DNA from: an uncultured Blautia sp.
GTDB taxonomy: Bacteria > Bacillota > Clostridia > Lachnospirales > Lachnospiraceae
Direction: 5' to 3'
NCBI GenBank assembly: GCA_934364795.1
Contig: CAKRMK010000040.1
Location: forward strand, 1 to 28,672
Length of the DNA stretch: 28,672 nucleotides
A program made the translations under genes and the position numbers. The notes beneath the pieces are model-generated. The model ran no database searches. It was not told where the DNA came from and saw only the letters and a list, made by a program, of their open reading frames with translations. Shown here piece by piece: positions 13,998 through 22,601 of this stretch. Within the stretch, counting starts at the first letter, position 1. Each line of letters opens with the position of its first letter.

Positions 13998-15765
13998 CTT
14001 CAAGCAGACCTCCTAACATGATAATTGTTCCACCTTCCGGTGCGTTATTTATAGTAAAAGAAATACGGTCTTTGTACTTTAATTTTAGTCTGGCAACGGT
14101 GTTTACAAGTCCCATTCCACCAATTTTCATAGACATGATGGCATCAGAAGGATGAGAAAGAAACTCCTGTATCTTATCCATAATTTCCTGCTTTTTCTCA
14201 TCAGAAACACCCTGTCCATTGTCTGTAACACTGACATACCAGCGGGGAGCTTCCACCCAGAAACGGATCTGGATCTGCCAGGGCGGTGCTACAGATTTGA
14301 AGCCATGCTGGAAGCAGTTTTCCACAAGAGGCTGTAAGGTCAGGCGGGGGAGAAGAAGGGTTTCCGTATTTACATTGGAGTCAATGGAAAAGCTGTAACT
14401 GAACTGATCTTCGAAACGTATTTTCATCAGGTTCAGGTAGTTTTCCGTGTGAGTCAGCTCTTGTTTCAGGGAAATATTATGTTCATCATAAGAAGAAATA
14501 TAGCGGAGCATTTTCACCAGATAATCACAGGTCAGTGCAATCTGACGGGTATTTCCTTCCCGGGATAAAGCCTTGATAACAGTTAAAGTATTGTATAAAA
14601 AATGTGGATCCATCTGTGCCTGCAAAGCGATCATATTTGCCCGGGCTTCATAAGCCTGCATGCGGACAACTTCATCCATGGACTGCTGTAGACGCTGGAA
14701 CATTTTTGCAAATGCCTCGTTAAGTCCGGAAATTTCGTCTGGATAATCGGAGAAATCCATTTCCAGGGAAAGGTTGGAAAGAGAAACCTGGCGCACGGAA
14801 TCTGTAAGCTCCTGGAGGGGCTGTGTGGCTTTCCGGGTAATCACAAAGATTACAAAAATCATTAACATAAGGGATGCAATTCCCATAAGCAAAATAATCA
14901 AAATCTGCGGAAGAATGATCTTCCAGATATAGGCCGTCTGCTGGGTAAGCACAAGGGTAAACCCGTTCCTGACAGTCTGGCTGCTGTAAAGAAGCGAGGT
15001 TGGTTTCGATAAGTTTCCGGCAGCTTTCTGGAGGGCAGCATCATATAATGCTGCTGATGTACCGGAATCATCGGAAAGGGGATAAACCAGAGTGCCATCT
15101 TTATCATAAAGATATGGAACGTAATTGCTTTTTTTGAAATTCAGGATGCTTTCAATGGTGCTTAACGGGCACTGAATTTCTATTACTGCGTTTGCTTTAA
15201 ATGCGGAAGTTGTACCAAAAACAATACGGAATAAGGAAAGGTATTTTTCCTCTTTTTCTGACCAGAAATCAGAGTGAAAAGCATAAACGGAAGCACCGTT
15301 CCGTATGATGGGAAGGTCCTGATACCAGCTGAAAAAATCATCAGAGGACAGCTTTTTTGAAGTAAAATTTTTGTTGTAAGGAATGCCAATGGAGGTAAAA
15401 ATTCCATTCCTGTTGTAAAGAGAAATACGATAATGAGAACTGCTGGTAGGAATGGAAATGGAAGAGAGAGTCTGGCTGACTTCTTTTTCCAGATCGGAAC
15501 TGGAGTAATCGGTGGTGGCTGCCTTATTAAAGGCTGCGCGGATATCCTGGTTGGTAGATACATAAAGAGCCAGATTATCCATATTTTCCAGGAGGGTTTT
15601 CATTTCAGAACCGGTATGTTCACTGATGTACTGAAGATTACTCTGGGACTGGCGGTACAGATTCTGATAAGTATAAACAGAGAAAGCACCAATACATACA
15701 ACAATTAAAATGAACATAAATGCGGAAATCGATAAAAATATTTTTTTCTGAAAAGACTGTTTCAT
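13978..15765 (-). CDS. YesM-family sensor histidine kinase
   Basis: A 595-residue membrane kinase. An N-terminal membrane segment (~10-32) and a second one (~282-309) enclose a large extracellular sensor domain. HAMP follows (~310-362), then the His_kinase domain with phospho-acceptor H388 in D-P-H-F-L-Y-N-T-L, and a C-terminal ATPase domain with the N-box L-V-E-N-C-F-Q-H-G and a D-N-G-Q-G motif. It likely senses a sugar or its loaded binding protein outside the cell and phosphorylates the overlapping YesN-like regulator. The start (15765) has a GGAGG ribosome site; the open frame extends 31 codons further without one. Confidence 0.93.
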   Translation of the reverse strand: MKQSFQKKIFLSISAFMFILIVVCIGAFSVYTYQNLYRQSQSNLQYISEHTGSEMKTLLENMDNLALYVSTNQDIRAAFNKAATTDYSSSDLEKEVSQTLSSISIPTSSSHYRISLYNRNGIFTSIGIPYNKNFTSKKLSSDDFFSWYQDLPIIRNGASVYAFHSDFWSEKEEKYLSLFRIVFGTTSAFKANAVIEIQCPLSTIESILNFKKSNYVPYLYDKDGTLVYPLSDDSGTSAALYDAALQKAAGNLSKPTSLLYSSQTVRNGFTLVLTQQTAYIWKIILPQILIILLMGIASLMLMIFVIFVITRKATQPLQELTDSVRQVSLSNLSLEMDFSDYPDEISGLNEAFAKMFQRLQQSMDEVVRMQAYEARANMIALQAQMDPHFLYNTLTVIKALSREGNTRQIALTCDYLVKMLRYISSYDEHNISLKQELTHTENYLNLMKIRFEDQFSYSFSIDSNVNTETLLLPRLTLQPLVENCFQHGFKSVAPPWQIQIRFWVEAPRWYVSVTDNGQGVSDEKKQEIMDKIQEFLSHPSDAIMSMKIGGMGLVNTVARLKLKYKDRISFTINNAPEGGTIIMLGGLLEDEYLCD

Positions 15766-15957
15766 AAGGCATCCTCCACAGCAAAATATACGGATTTTGG
15801 ATTGTTTTATGATAGCAAATCTATATGGAAAAAACAATAGCATTGCAAAATGTTCCATGTTTTTACCATAAATCTTCCATTCCGAAAACAGATAAGAAAG
15901 GGTAAAATAAGGTCATCAAAAAGAGAACGTCAATAGCAATAAAGGAGGAAAAAAGAA

Positions 15958-17286
15958 ATGAAAAAACGTTACGCAAAAGCAGCAATCAGCCTGGCTATGG
16001 CAACAGTTATGGCTTGCAGCATGGGAACTATGGTAAGTGCAAGCGACAATGGAGACGGAGCTGATTATTCTATTCTTGAGGGAAAAACAATTTCCTTTAT
16101 GACCAGCCAGGCAAAATTCTTTGATGCTTACCAGACAATGGCAGATGCTATTGAAGCTGATTATGGATGCAAAGTAGAATTCCAGGTTGTTCCGGATGAC
16201 CAGTACACATCCATGACAAACCTGAAGCTTTCCACAGGCGAGGTTCCGGATGTTTTCGAGCAGAACTATCCGTCACAGAACTCTACTTTAAATGTTTATG
16301 AATATTGCGAAGACTTAAGTGATGAAGCATGGGTAAGCCGTCTGGTAAACCCGGAAATGCTTAAAGACTCAAAAGATGGAAAGATGTATGCACTTCCAAA
16401 AGAGTCTTCTTCTGGATACCAGGTTGTATATTACAACAAAGCATTACTGGAAGAGTGCGGAATCACAGATCCGGAACCACAGACTTATGATGAGTTCCTG
16501 GATATCCTGAAAGCTGTAAAGGAGAATTCTGATGCAGCACCATTCCTTCAGACAAACAAAGATAACTGGGAAACACAGATCTTTATGACAGGTGGTATCC
16601 CGATCGCTCTTGGCGATAACGCAAAAGATACATATGACAAACTTCTGAACAACGAGATCACATGGTCTGATATTCCGGAAGCAACAGAAGTTCTTCAGAA
16701 ATATATTGACCTTTACACAGAAGGTTATGTAAATGAAGACAACCTTTCTGTTGGATATGATGACGCAGCACAGATCATGGCTGACGGAAAAGCAGCAATG
16801 TACCTTACAGTTGACCAGTGGGCAACAGACTTCTCCAAAAACCATCCGGAAGTAGAGCTTGGCTCTTTCGTAATCCCATTTGGCGAAAAACCGGTACTTC
16901 CTACAGGAAACTATGTACAGGGTCTGTTTGTTCCGAACGCAGGAAGCCAGGTAGATGTTGCAAAAACATTCCTTGAAGTTTGGTCACTGCCTAAATATCA
17001 GGATATGTACTATGCAGAAAACCCAGGATATCCGGCATTTAGCGATGTAAACGGCGGCGAAGCTACACCATGTGTACAGAGCATTGTAGACAAATACATT
17101 ACAACTGGTGATTATGTATATGAGTTAAACGGACAGCTTGCTGATGCAAACGGATGCTTTAATGACCTTTGGAACTTCTATGTAGAAGCTGCAGCAGGAG
17201 AGAAAACAGCAGAGGCTGTATGGGAGGATTTCCAGTCAATTTATGAAGATTATATGGAGCAGCAGGGCTACGAAGCTTTTGAATAA
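15958..17286 (+). CDS. Carbohydrate ABC transporter substrate-binding protein (family 1)
   Basis: A 442-residue extracellular solute-binding protein. A signal peptide (K-K-R then a hydrophobic core) ends with V-M-A-C at 17-20, an acceptable lipobox, so Cys20 is probably lipidated; a V-S-A-S signal peptidase I site shortly after is the alternative. The mature protein has the type-1 sugar-binding fold (T-I-S-F-M-T-S-Q early, P-D-V-F-E-Q near residue 98, and a Trp/Tyr-rich C-terminus). Ribosome site AAAGGAGG is strong. It is the first gene of an uptake operon divergent from the YesM/YesN pair. A terminator right after it should make it more abundant than the permeases. Confidence 0.93.
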   Translation: MKKRYAKAAISLAMATVMACSMGTMVSASDNGDGADYSILEGKTISFMTSQAKFFDAYQTMADAIEADYGCKVEFQVVPDDQYTSMTNLKLSTGEVPDVFEQNYPSQNSTLNVYEYCEDLSDEAWVSRLVNPEMLKDSKDGKMYALPKESSSGYQVVYYNKALLEECGITDPEPQTYDEFLDILKAVKENSDAAPFLQTNKDNWETQIFMTGGIPIALGDNAKDTYDKLLNNEITWSDIPEATEVLQKYIDLYTEGYVNEDNLSVGYDDAAQIMADGKAAMYLTVDQWATDFSKNHPEVELGSFVIPFGEKPVLPTGNYVQGLFVPNAGSQVDVAKTFLEVWSLPKYQDMYYAENPGYPAFSDVNGGEATPCVQSIVDKYITTGDYVYELNGQLADANGCFNDLWNFYVEAAAGEKTAEAVWEDFQSIYEDYMEQQGYEAFE

Positions 17287-17333
17287 TTGTTACCTGTGCC
17301 CGGTAATAAAAAATCTTCACTTTGAATGATAGC

Positions 17334-17368
17334 AAAGGGTGCTGTAGAAATATGGCACCCTTTCTTTT
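17334..17368 (+). terminator. Attenuating terminator between binding-protein and permease genes
   Basis: A perfect 9-bp stem AAAGGGTGC/GCACCCTTT (17334-17342, 17355-17363) with a 12-nt loop, followed by CTTTT. It lies inside the operon, so partial read-through likely gives excess binding protein over permeases, as is common for such transporters. Confidence 0.8.
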
Positions 17369-17409
17369 GGAGTATGCCCTGTCTCTGGGATTATGAAAGG
17401 AAGAGATAC

Positions 17410-18288
17410 ATGAATCAGAAAAAATTTTACCCAAATTACTTTACATTTCCTGCAATTATTGTTTTTGCGATTTTTTACTGCTTTCCAATTATTGCCAGCT
17501 TTGTAATGAGTTTTACAAACTGGAATATTAAACGTATTTCCAGTCCAAAGTTTACCGGACTGAAAAACTTCTCCCGTCTGTTTTCAGATGATTATTTCTT
17601 ACTGGCACTGAAAAATACCGTTTTGTTTGCGGTTGTTACAACTGTTGGAATCGTTGTTCTTGGTCTTTTGCTGGCGCTTCTTCTTAATTCTGCACTGGTA
17701 AAAGGAAAAGCATTTTTCAGAACTACATTTTATCTTCCGGCAGTACTCAGCCTTATTGTTGTTGGAATTATGTTCAGAGCAGTTTATAAGCTGGATGGTG
17801 GTATTTTAAACCAGATTTTAAATATGATCGGGCTGTCTGGTCTGGCACATGACTGGTTAGGTGACGGCCATACCGCTTTGTGGGGAATTGTTTTTGTTCA
17901 GGTTTGGAAATGGAGCGGTTTCGCAATGGCAATTTATCTGGCCGGACTTCAGGCAATTCCGAAAGATTATTATGAGGCAGCAGAGATTGACGGTGCAACT
18001 CCATTACAGCAGTTTAAAAACATTACCCTGCCTCTTTTAGCCCCGGCATTTACAGTTGTAATTACACAGAATACTATTGGTGGATTTAAAGTATTTGAGC
18101 AGGTTTACGTTATGACTAACGGTGGTCCTGGAAATGCAACTCAGGTACTGAACACCTATATTTATAAAGAGTTCAGTAAAGGTACACTGGGAAGATCTTC
18201 AGCAGCCAGCCTGATCCTGTTTGTGGTCATCGCTGTGATCGCTGTTTTACTGAACCGGGCTTTGACAAAACGGGAGGTGGAATTGTAA
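17410..18288 (+). CDS. Sugar ABC transporter permease (MalF/UgpA type)
   Basis: A 292-residue protein with six membrane segments, the binding-protein-dependent inner membrane component of a CUT1-type sugar importer. The EAA loop is Y-E-A-A-E-I-D-G-A-T-P (about 195-205), the contact site for the ATPase subunit. I begin at the ATG at 17410, which has an AAGGAAG ribosome site; the frame is open from 17326 but that part overlaps the terminator. It overlaps the next permease gene by one base (TAATG), implying translational coupling. No ATPase gene follows; a shared MsmK-like ATPase elsewhere is presumed. Confidence 0.93.
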   Translation: MNQKKFYPNYFTFPAIIVFAIFYCFPIIASFVMSFTNWNIKRISSPKFTGLKNFSRLFSDDYFLLALKNTVLFAVVTTVGIVVLGLLLALLLNSALVKGKAFFRTTFYLPAVLSLIVVGIMFRAVYKLDGGILNQILNMIGLSGLAHDWLGDGHTALWGIVFVQVWKWSGFAMAIYLAGLQAIPKDYYEAAEIDGATPLQQFKNITLPLLAPAFTVVITQNTIGGFKVFEQVYVMTNGGPGNATQVLNTYIYKEFSKGTLGRSSAASLILFVVIAVIAVLLNRALTKREVEL

Positions 18289-19112
18289 TGAAAAAGAAAA
18301 AAATTACAGGAAGCGTACTTCTGACAGCGGTTGCATTACTTAGCTCCCTGATCATTATTGTTCCGCTTTTGATCGTTATATTTGGTTCCTTTAAAGATGC
18401 TCCGGAAGCACAGGCATTCAGCCTTGCATTGCCGTCCAGCTGGCACTTCGAGAATTATTCTGTTGTTATTCAGAAAGGAAATATGGGACGGGCTTTTCTG
18501 AACAGTATGATCATTACTGTGATCGTAACAATATTTGTAGTAGTGGCAGGAAGCCTGAATGCATTCGTAGTTTCCAGAAAGAAAACAAGATATACTTCTT
18601 TTGTATATTATCTGTTTCTTCTTGGTATGATCTCTCCGATCCAGATCGTTACCACTTATGGACTTCTTCAGATGCTTCACCTTACGGGAACTTTTGTGGG
18701 GGTTATCTGTGTTGAGATCGCATTGCAGATGCCATGGACCATTTTTACGTTATCAGGCTTTATTAAAAATGTTCCAAGAGAGCTTGATGAGGCTGCATTT
18801 ATTGATGGCGCTTCACCTCTTAGAATGTTCTTCAGCATTATTTTCCCATTGCTGAAACCTATCATGGCAACTGTTGTTGTAACAACTGCAATGGGTGCAT
18901 GGAATGAATTTATGGTTCCGCTGTACTTCTTCAGTTCTTCTTCTAAGTGGACAATGCCGCTTACTGTATACAACTTCTTCGGACAGTACTCCAGTAACTG
19001 GAACTATGTATTTGCAGATCTGGTACTGACCGCACTGCCGATCTCAATTTTGTATCTGGCATGCCAGAAGTATGTTGTTGCCGGAACAACTGCCGGTGCA
19101 GTAAAAGGTTGA
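18288..19112 (+). CDS. Sugar ABC transporter permease (MalG/UgpE type)
   Basis: A 274-residue second permease with six membrane segments. The EAA loop reads L-D-E-A-A-F-I-D-G-A-S-P (about 167-178). The N-terminus K-K-K-K-I precedes the first membrane helix. It pairs with the preceding permease to form the channel, as in other CUT1 importers. A hairpin 30 bases downstream separates it from the hydrolase gene. Confidence 0.93.
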   Translation: MKKKKITGSVLLTAVALLSSLIIIVPLLIVIFGSFKDAPEAQAFSLALPSSWHFENYSVVIQKGNMGRAFLNSMIITVIVTIFVVVAGSLNAFVVSRKKTRYTSFVYYLFLLGMISPIQIVTTYGLLQMLHLTGTFVGVICVEIALQMPWTIFTLSGFIKNVPRELDEAAFIDGASPLRMFFSIIFPLLKPIMATVVVTTAMGAWNEFMVPLYFFSSSSKWTMPLTVYNFFGQYSSNWNYVFADLVLTALPISILYLACQKYVVAGTTAGAVKG

Positions 19113-19141
19113 TTTATAACAAAATTTATAACAATATTGAT

Positions 19142-19170
19142 GCCTGCCGGAAATACTCGGCAGGCTGTTT
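19142..19170 (+). terminator. Hairpin between permease and hydrolase genes
   Basis: GCCTGCCG/CGGCAGGC (19142-19149, 19158-19165) with an 8-nt loop and a weak TGTTT tail. The short T tract suggests partial termination or an mRNA-processing/stability hairpin rather than a full stop. Confidence 0.6.
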
Positions 19171-19188
19171 AATAAGGAGGAAAAATAA

Positions 19189-21174
19189 ATGCTTCCATAC
19201 AGACAGGTTCATCTTGATTTTCATACATCAGAGTGTGTTCCCGGAATTGGTTCCAAATTCGACAAGGAGCAGTTTCAGAATGCTTTAAAAACAGGACATG
19301 TAAATTCTATAACAATATTTGCAAAATGCCACCATGGATGGTCTTACTACCCAACGAAGGTAAATGCTATGCATCCGAATTTAAACTTTGATCTGCTTGG
19401 AGCGCAGCTGGAAGCATGTAAGGAGATTAATGTAAAGTCTCCGGTTTACCTTTCTGCCGGTTTTGATGAAAGGATGGCAAGAGAACATGGGGACTGGCTG
19501 ATCCGTCATCCTGATGAATCATTGTCCGATACAAAGGACTTTACAATACCGGGATATCACAGGATGTGCTATAACACTCCGTATCTGGATAAGCTTCTGG
19601 CTGAAATTGAGGAAGTCATGGTTTTGTATCATCCTGGCGGAATTTTTCTGGATATTTCTGCAGTAACGCCTTGTGTGTGCGGAAAATGCCGGAAGGATAT
19701 TGTAAGCAGAGGAAAAGATTACCGGGATCCGGATGCGGTCTGGGAACAGGCGGAAATTACTTTTGCAAACTATGTGAAGAAAGTGGAAGAAACTATTCAT
19801 AAATATAATCCCAAGTGTACGATTTTCCATAATGCAGGACATATTACAAGAGGCAGAAGAGATCTGGCGCATGCCAATTCTCATCTGGAACTGGAGAGTC
19901 TGCCAACCGGCGGATGGGGATATGATCATTTTCCAATGTCTGCATCCTATGTAAAAAATCTGGGAATGGAATATCTTGGAATGACTGGTAAATTCCATAC
20001 CACATGGGGAGAATTTGGGGGGTACAAGCACCCGAATGCACTTCGTTATGAGACTGCATTGTCACTGGCGTTTGGAGCAAAATGTTCTGTCGGCGATCAG
20101 CTGCATCCAAATGGAAGGATGAATGAGAAAACTTACAGAATTATTGGTGAGGCTTATAAAGAGGTGGAAGAAAAGGAACCCTGGTGTTATGAAGCAGAAA
20201 ATGTATGCGACATTGCAGTCCTTAGCCAGGAAGCCTGCACACATGGCGTTTCTACCTGTGATACAGTTTATGATGGAGATGTAGGTGCAAACAGACTTTT
20301 CCTGGAAGGAAAATATTTATATACATTTATTGACAAAGAAGTTGACTTTAATTCTTTTCCTGTGCTGGTTCTGCCGGATTCCATAAGACTTGACGAAGAA
20401 CTTAGAAAAAGAGTGCAGGATTATTTGAATAACGGCGGAAAACTGCTGTTAAGCGGAGAAAGCGGACTTCTTGCTGATAAAGATGAATTTGGTGTAAAAA
20501 CTGGTGCTGTTTATAAAGGAAAAAATCAGTTTAAGCCAAATTATTGTGTATTTCCTTCAGAAGGAGAAGCGGAAGTTATTTATGAGCAGAACTATCGGGT
20601 TGAGCCGGTGACAGGAAGAGTTACTGTGGAGGAACAGGATTCTTATTTTAACCGGGATATTTATCATTTTTCTTCTCATCAGCAGACGCCAAATGATGAC
20701 AGCAGAAATTATCCGGCTGTAATTGAGACGGAAAATACAGTTTATATTGGCTGGAATATTTTTGCAGAATATGGGAAAATCGGGTCTTTGCAGGCGAAGA
20801 AACTGATTGAGGACGCTATTGATTATTTGCTTGGAGACAGACGTTCTATAAAGGCTGCTGTTCCGGATCGAGGGGTTCTTACTTTAACCAGACAAGAGCA
20901 GGAAAAACGTTATATTGCACATTTACTGTATGCACATACTACTTTGCGGGGACATTTTACTCTGGGAAGCGGAGCCCAAAAACAGGTTGAGGCTATTGAG
21001 GATATTGTGCCGCTGTATCATGTGGATGTGCAGCTTCACGTTCCACAGAAGGTGAAGAAAGTTTATCTGGCACCGCAGATGACAGAGATTCCTTTTACAA
21101 AGGAAAATGGAATTGTTCGGTGTGAGATTGAGAAGGTAGAATGTCACCAGATGGTTGTTTTTGATTATGAATAA
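19189..21174 (+). CDS. Putative glycoside hydrolase (GHL6/beta-galactosidase-trimerisation type)
   Basis: A 661-residue cytoplasmic protein without a signal peptide. Residues 1-~310 look like a TIM-barrel of the hypothetical glycosyl hydrolase/alpha-fucosidase-like group: H-L-D-F-H at 8-12, G-I-F-L-D155 as a likely catalytic strand end, and the C-V-C-G-K-C cluster (162-167) common in this group. A second acidic site may be in L-E-L-E (233-236). Residues ~325-560 resemble the glutamine-amidotransferase-like beta-galactosidase trimerisation domain, and a beta-sandwich closes the protein. By position it should cleave the oligosaccharide imported by the adjacent transporter. The exact activity is unknown; catalytic residues are my inference. 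Strong AAGGAGG ribosome site. Confidence 0.8.
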   Translation: MLPYRQVHLDFHTSECVPGIGSKFDKEQFQNALKTGHVNSITIFAKCHHGWSYYPTKVNAMHPNLNFDLLGAQLEACKEINVKSPVYLSAGFDERMAREHGDWLIRHPDESLSDTKDFTIPGYHRMCYNTPYLDKLLAEIEEVMVLYHPGGIFLDISAVTPCVCGKCRKDIVSRGKDYRDPDAVWEQAEITFANYVKKVEETIHKYNPKCTIFHNAGHITRGRRDLAHANSHLELESLPTGGWGYDHFPMSASYVKNLGMEYLGMTGKFHTTWGEFGGYKHPNALRYETALSLAFGAKCSVGDQLHPNGRMNEKTYRIIGEAYKEVEEKEPWCYEAENVCDIAVLSQEACTHGVSTCDTVYDGDVGANRLFLEGKYLYTFIDKEVDFNSFPVLVLPDSIRLDEELRKRVQDYLNNGGKLLLSGESGLLADKDEFGVKTGAVYKGKNQFKPNYCVFPSEGEAEVIYEQNYRVEPVTGRVTVEEQDSYFNRDIYHFSSHQQTPNDDSRNYPAVIETENTVYIGWNIFAEYGKIGSLQAKKLIEDAIDYLLGDRRSIKAAVPDRGVLTLTRQEQEKRYIAHLLYAHTTLRGHFTLGSGAQKQVEAIEDIVPLYHVDVQLHVPQKVKKVYLAPQMTEIPFTKENGIVRCEIEKVECHQMVVFDYE

Positions 21175-21185
21175 GTAGATGGGGT

Positions 21186-21231
21186 GGCCTTTCATTGTTG
21201 ACGGTGGAGTTGATGGTGAGAGGCCTTTTTA
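21186..21231 (+). terminator. Operon terminator after the hydrolase gene
   Basis: A continuous 17-bp stem including several G-U pairs (21186-21202 with 21209-21225, closing GGCC/GGCC) followed by TTTTT. It begins 11 bases after the hydrolase stop codon. A frame beginning with ATG at 21179 runs across this hairpin and is therefore not a likely start for the next gene. Confidence 0.8.
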
Positions 21232-21262
21232 CATATGCTTTCTTCCATATGAGGACGAAGCC

Positions 21263-21430
21263 ATGAGAGCACACGCAAAAGAAATGATATTCCCGATTGG
21301 TGCACCAAATGACGGATTTGCCCAGTATTTCAGCGGAAAGAGTCATCTGGCAGTTGAAGTTCCGGGAGAAGAAGGCTCTAATGAGTGGTGCGAGCCAGTG
21401 ACAGATGAGGAGTATGGAAAACTGAAATAA
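21263..21430 (+). pseudogene. Cupin gene remnant with the core deleted in frame
   Basis: The 55-residue frame joins two parts that I recognise as the opposite ends of one cupin family (the carboxymuconolactone-decarboxylase-associated type). Residues ~8-24 (I-F-P-I-G-A-P-N-D...Y-F-S-G-K-S) are its N-terminus, and S-H-L-A-V-E-V-P-G to the end (E-P-V-T-D-E-E-Y-G) is its C-terminus. The ~75-90 residues between, including the metal-binding histidines, are missing, and the reading frame is preserved across the junction. An ATG at 21263 with GAGGA upstream could still start translation. It is most likely non-functional, though a stable micro-protein cannot be excluded. Confidence 0.7.
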
Positions 21431-21466
21431 GCCAGTTTTGAATGGCATCATATATGAAAAAAGAAC

Positions 21467-21537
21467 CCCTGTACAGTTATGAGAAAAAAGGGATAATCAA
21501 AATTGATTAATGTAAGTCTTTCTCCTGCTGTACAGGG
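21467..21537. terminator. Convergent terminator hairpin
   Basis: CCCTGTACAG (21467-21476) and CTGTACAGGG (21528-21537) form a perfect 10-bp stem with a long loop that holds smaller inverted pairs (aatcaaaattgatt). It lies between the cupin remnant and the oppositely oriented fic gene. Confidence 0.6.
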
Positions 21538-21576
21538 ACTTTGTGTATATTAGAAAAAAATTTTGCGGAAAAGTCA

Positions 21577-22179
21577 TTACAGCTCTTCTGTTTTAAAAGT
21601 TGTATAACCTTCATAGTAGTAGCTGTGATCAATTCCTTTCATGTACATTTCACGGCTGTTAATTTCATCAGTAAGTGCATTTTTCAGAAGATATTTGATT
21701 TCGATATCTTTAATTGGGCTACGCTCTATTGCCAGGAGATAATCTTCTTTATCCACCTTACTCCAGTCAATTACCCTGCCAATCTTCTGTTTTAAAATAT
21801 GATCCAGCCAGATACGGGTGCTGCGGCCATTTCCTTCTCGAAACGGATGTGCAATGTTCATTTCTACATATTTTTCAATAATTTCATCGAAAGTTTTCTG
21901 GGGCATTTTATCAATATTGGTAAGGGCTGCTTCAAGATACATAAGCGGAGCAAAACGAAAATTGCCTTTTGCAAGATTTACAGTGCGGATTTTACCGGCG
22001 AAATCGTAAATGTCTTCGAATAAGTATTTATGAATGATCTGTAAGGTAGAAAATTTACCTGCTTCAAGATTATCAAGAATGTGGTTCTCAAATAATTCAG
22101 CAGCTTTTTTCTTACTGATGCGTTCTTCTTCTCTGGCGAGAGCAGCAGAGTCGTAAAGATTCAGTTTGTTTTCAAGCAT
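21577..22179 (-). CDS. fic: Class III Fic protein adenylyltransferase
   Basis: A 200-residue Fic domain protein. The catalytic loop is complete: H111-P-F-R-E-G-N-G-R-S-T-R122, where His is the base and the acidic residue binds magnesium. The target-binding flap lies near T66-V-N-L-A-K-G. The C-terminus carries S186-Y-Y-Y-E190-G191, matching the inhibitory (S/T)xxxE(G/N) motif. Its C-terminal position and the total length match class III Fic enzymes such as that of Neisseria meningitidis, which are regulated by oligomerisation and autoinhibition and need no separate antitoxin; consistently, no antitoxin gene is adjacent. These enzymes attach AMP to target proteins. Ribosome site AGAGGT precedes the ATG. 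Confidence 0.93.
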   Translation of the reverse strand: MLENKLNLYDSAALAREEERISKKKAAELFENHILDNLEAGKFSTLQIIHKYLFEDIYDFAGKIRTVNLAKGNFRFAPLMYLEAALTNIDKMPQKTFDEIIEKYVEMNIAHPFREGNGRSTRIWLDHILKQKIGRVIDWSKVDKEDYLLAIERSPIKDIEIKYLLKNALTDEINSREMYMKGIDHSYYYEGYTTFKTEEL

Positions 22180-22260
22180 AGTCTTACCTCTTTTTTTATT
22201 GACTGTCTGGAAAATTTGTATGTTACTGTGAATGGAATGAACAATAATAATTATGTTTTT

Positions 22261-22269
22261 AGTATATCA
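22261..22269 (-). promoter_or_regulatory. Candidate extended -10 promoter for fic
   Basis: The minus strand reads TGATATACT, an extended -10 (TGn followed by a five-of-six TATAAT match). No clear -35 is seen, which extended -10 promoters tolerate. It would give an ~75-nt leader before fic. Confidence 0.35.
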
Positions 22270-22374
22270 TAAATTCAGTATTGATTCTATAAATGTTTTG
22301 GAGATTTAATATTGTTCCAGCATTTTTACCTTATCCTGCCGTCCCATAAGGGCATAATAATATTTCCATTTTTC

Positions 22375-22460
22375 TAGAGCGTGTTTGAAAAATCATTTCC
22401 ACAATCTGCACGCCCCACTTTGCGGTATATTTTACCCGAATTCAGTTGCCGTAGCCAGAG
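22375..22460. repeat. Palindromic repeat, copy D (left half of long form)
   Basis: Starts TAGAGCGTGTTTGAAAAATC, almost the same as the left arm of copy A, then passes into the long-form middle (gcggtatattttacccgaat) seen in copy B. The right half is missing. It lies upstream of the reductase-like gene; copy E, in the same orientation, lies just downstream. Confidence 0.7.
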
Positions 22461-22559
22461 AATGTAAAGGAATTTCCTGCCCAAGAATGATGATTTTTTC
22501 TGTGATTTCAAATGGAAACAAAAAGATTTTTTGGGAGACAACAGTCTTCTGCAAATATA

Positions 22560-22568
22560 TGATATAAT
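22560..22568 (+). promoter_or_regulatory. Extended -10 promoter for the aldo/keto-reductase-like gene
   Basis: TGATATAAT combines the TGn extension with a perfect TATAAT. No good -35 is present at 16-18 bases. The start codon is 33 bases downstream. Confidence 0.5.
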
Positions 22569-22601
22569 GAGAATACTAAGTTTTACGTAAAGGAGGATTC
22601 A

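Larger units (their letters stand above)
22180..22601. other. Intergenic stretch, 422 bp
   Basis: This lies between divergent fic and the aldo/keto-reductase-like gene. It contains a probable fic promoter with an extended -10 (TGATATACT on the minus strand, around 22261-22269), palindromic repeat copy D (22375-22460) and an extended -10 promoter (22560-22568) for the reductase-like gene. No protein-coding gene is evident. Confidence 0.55.

Noticed and set aside
21179..21262. Longer start for the cupin remnant
   Set aside because: The segment lies inside the strong operon terminator hairpin; the ATG at 21263 with GAGGA upstream is better.
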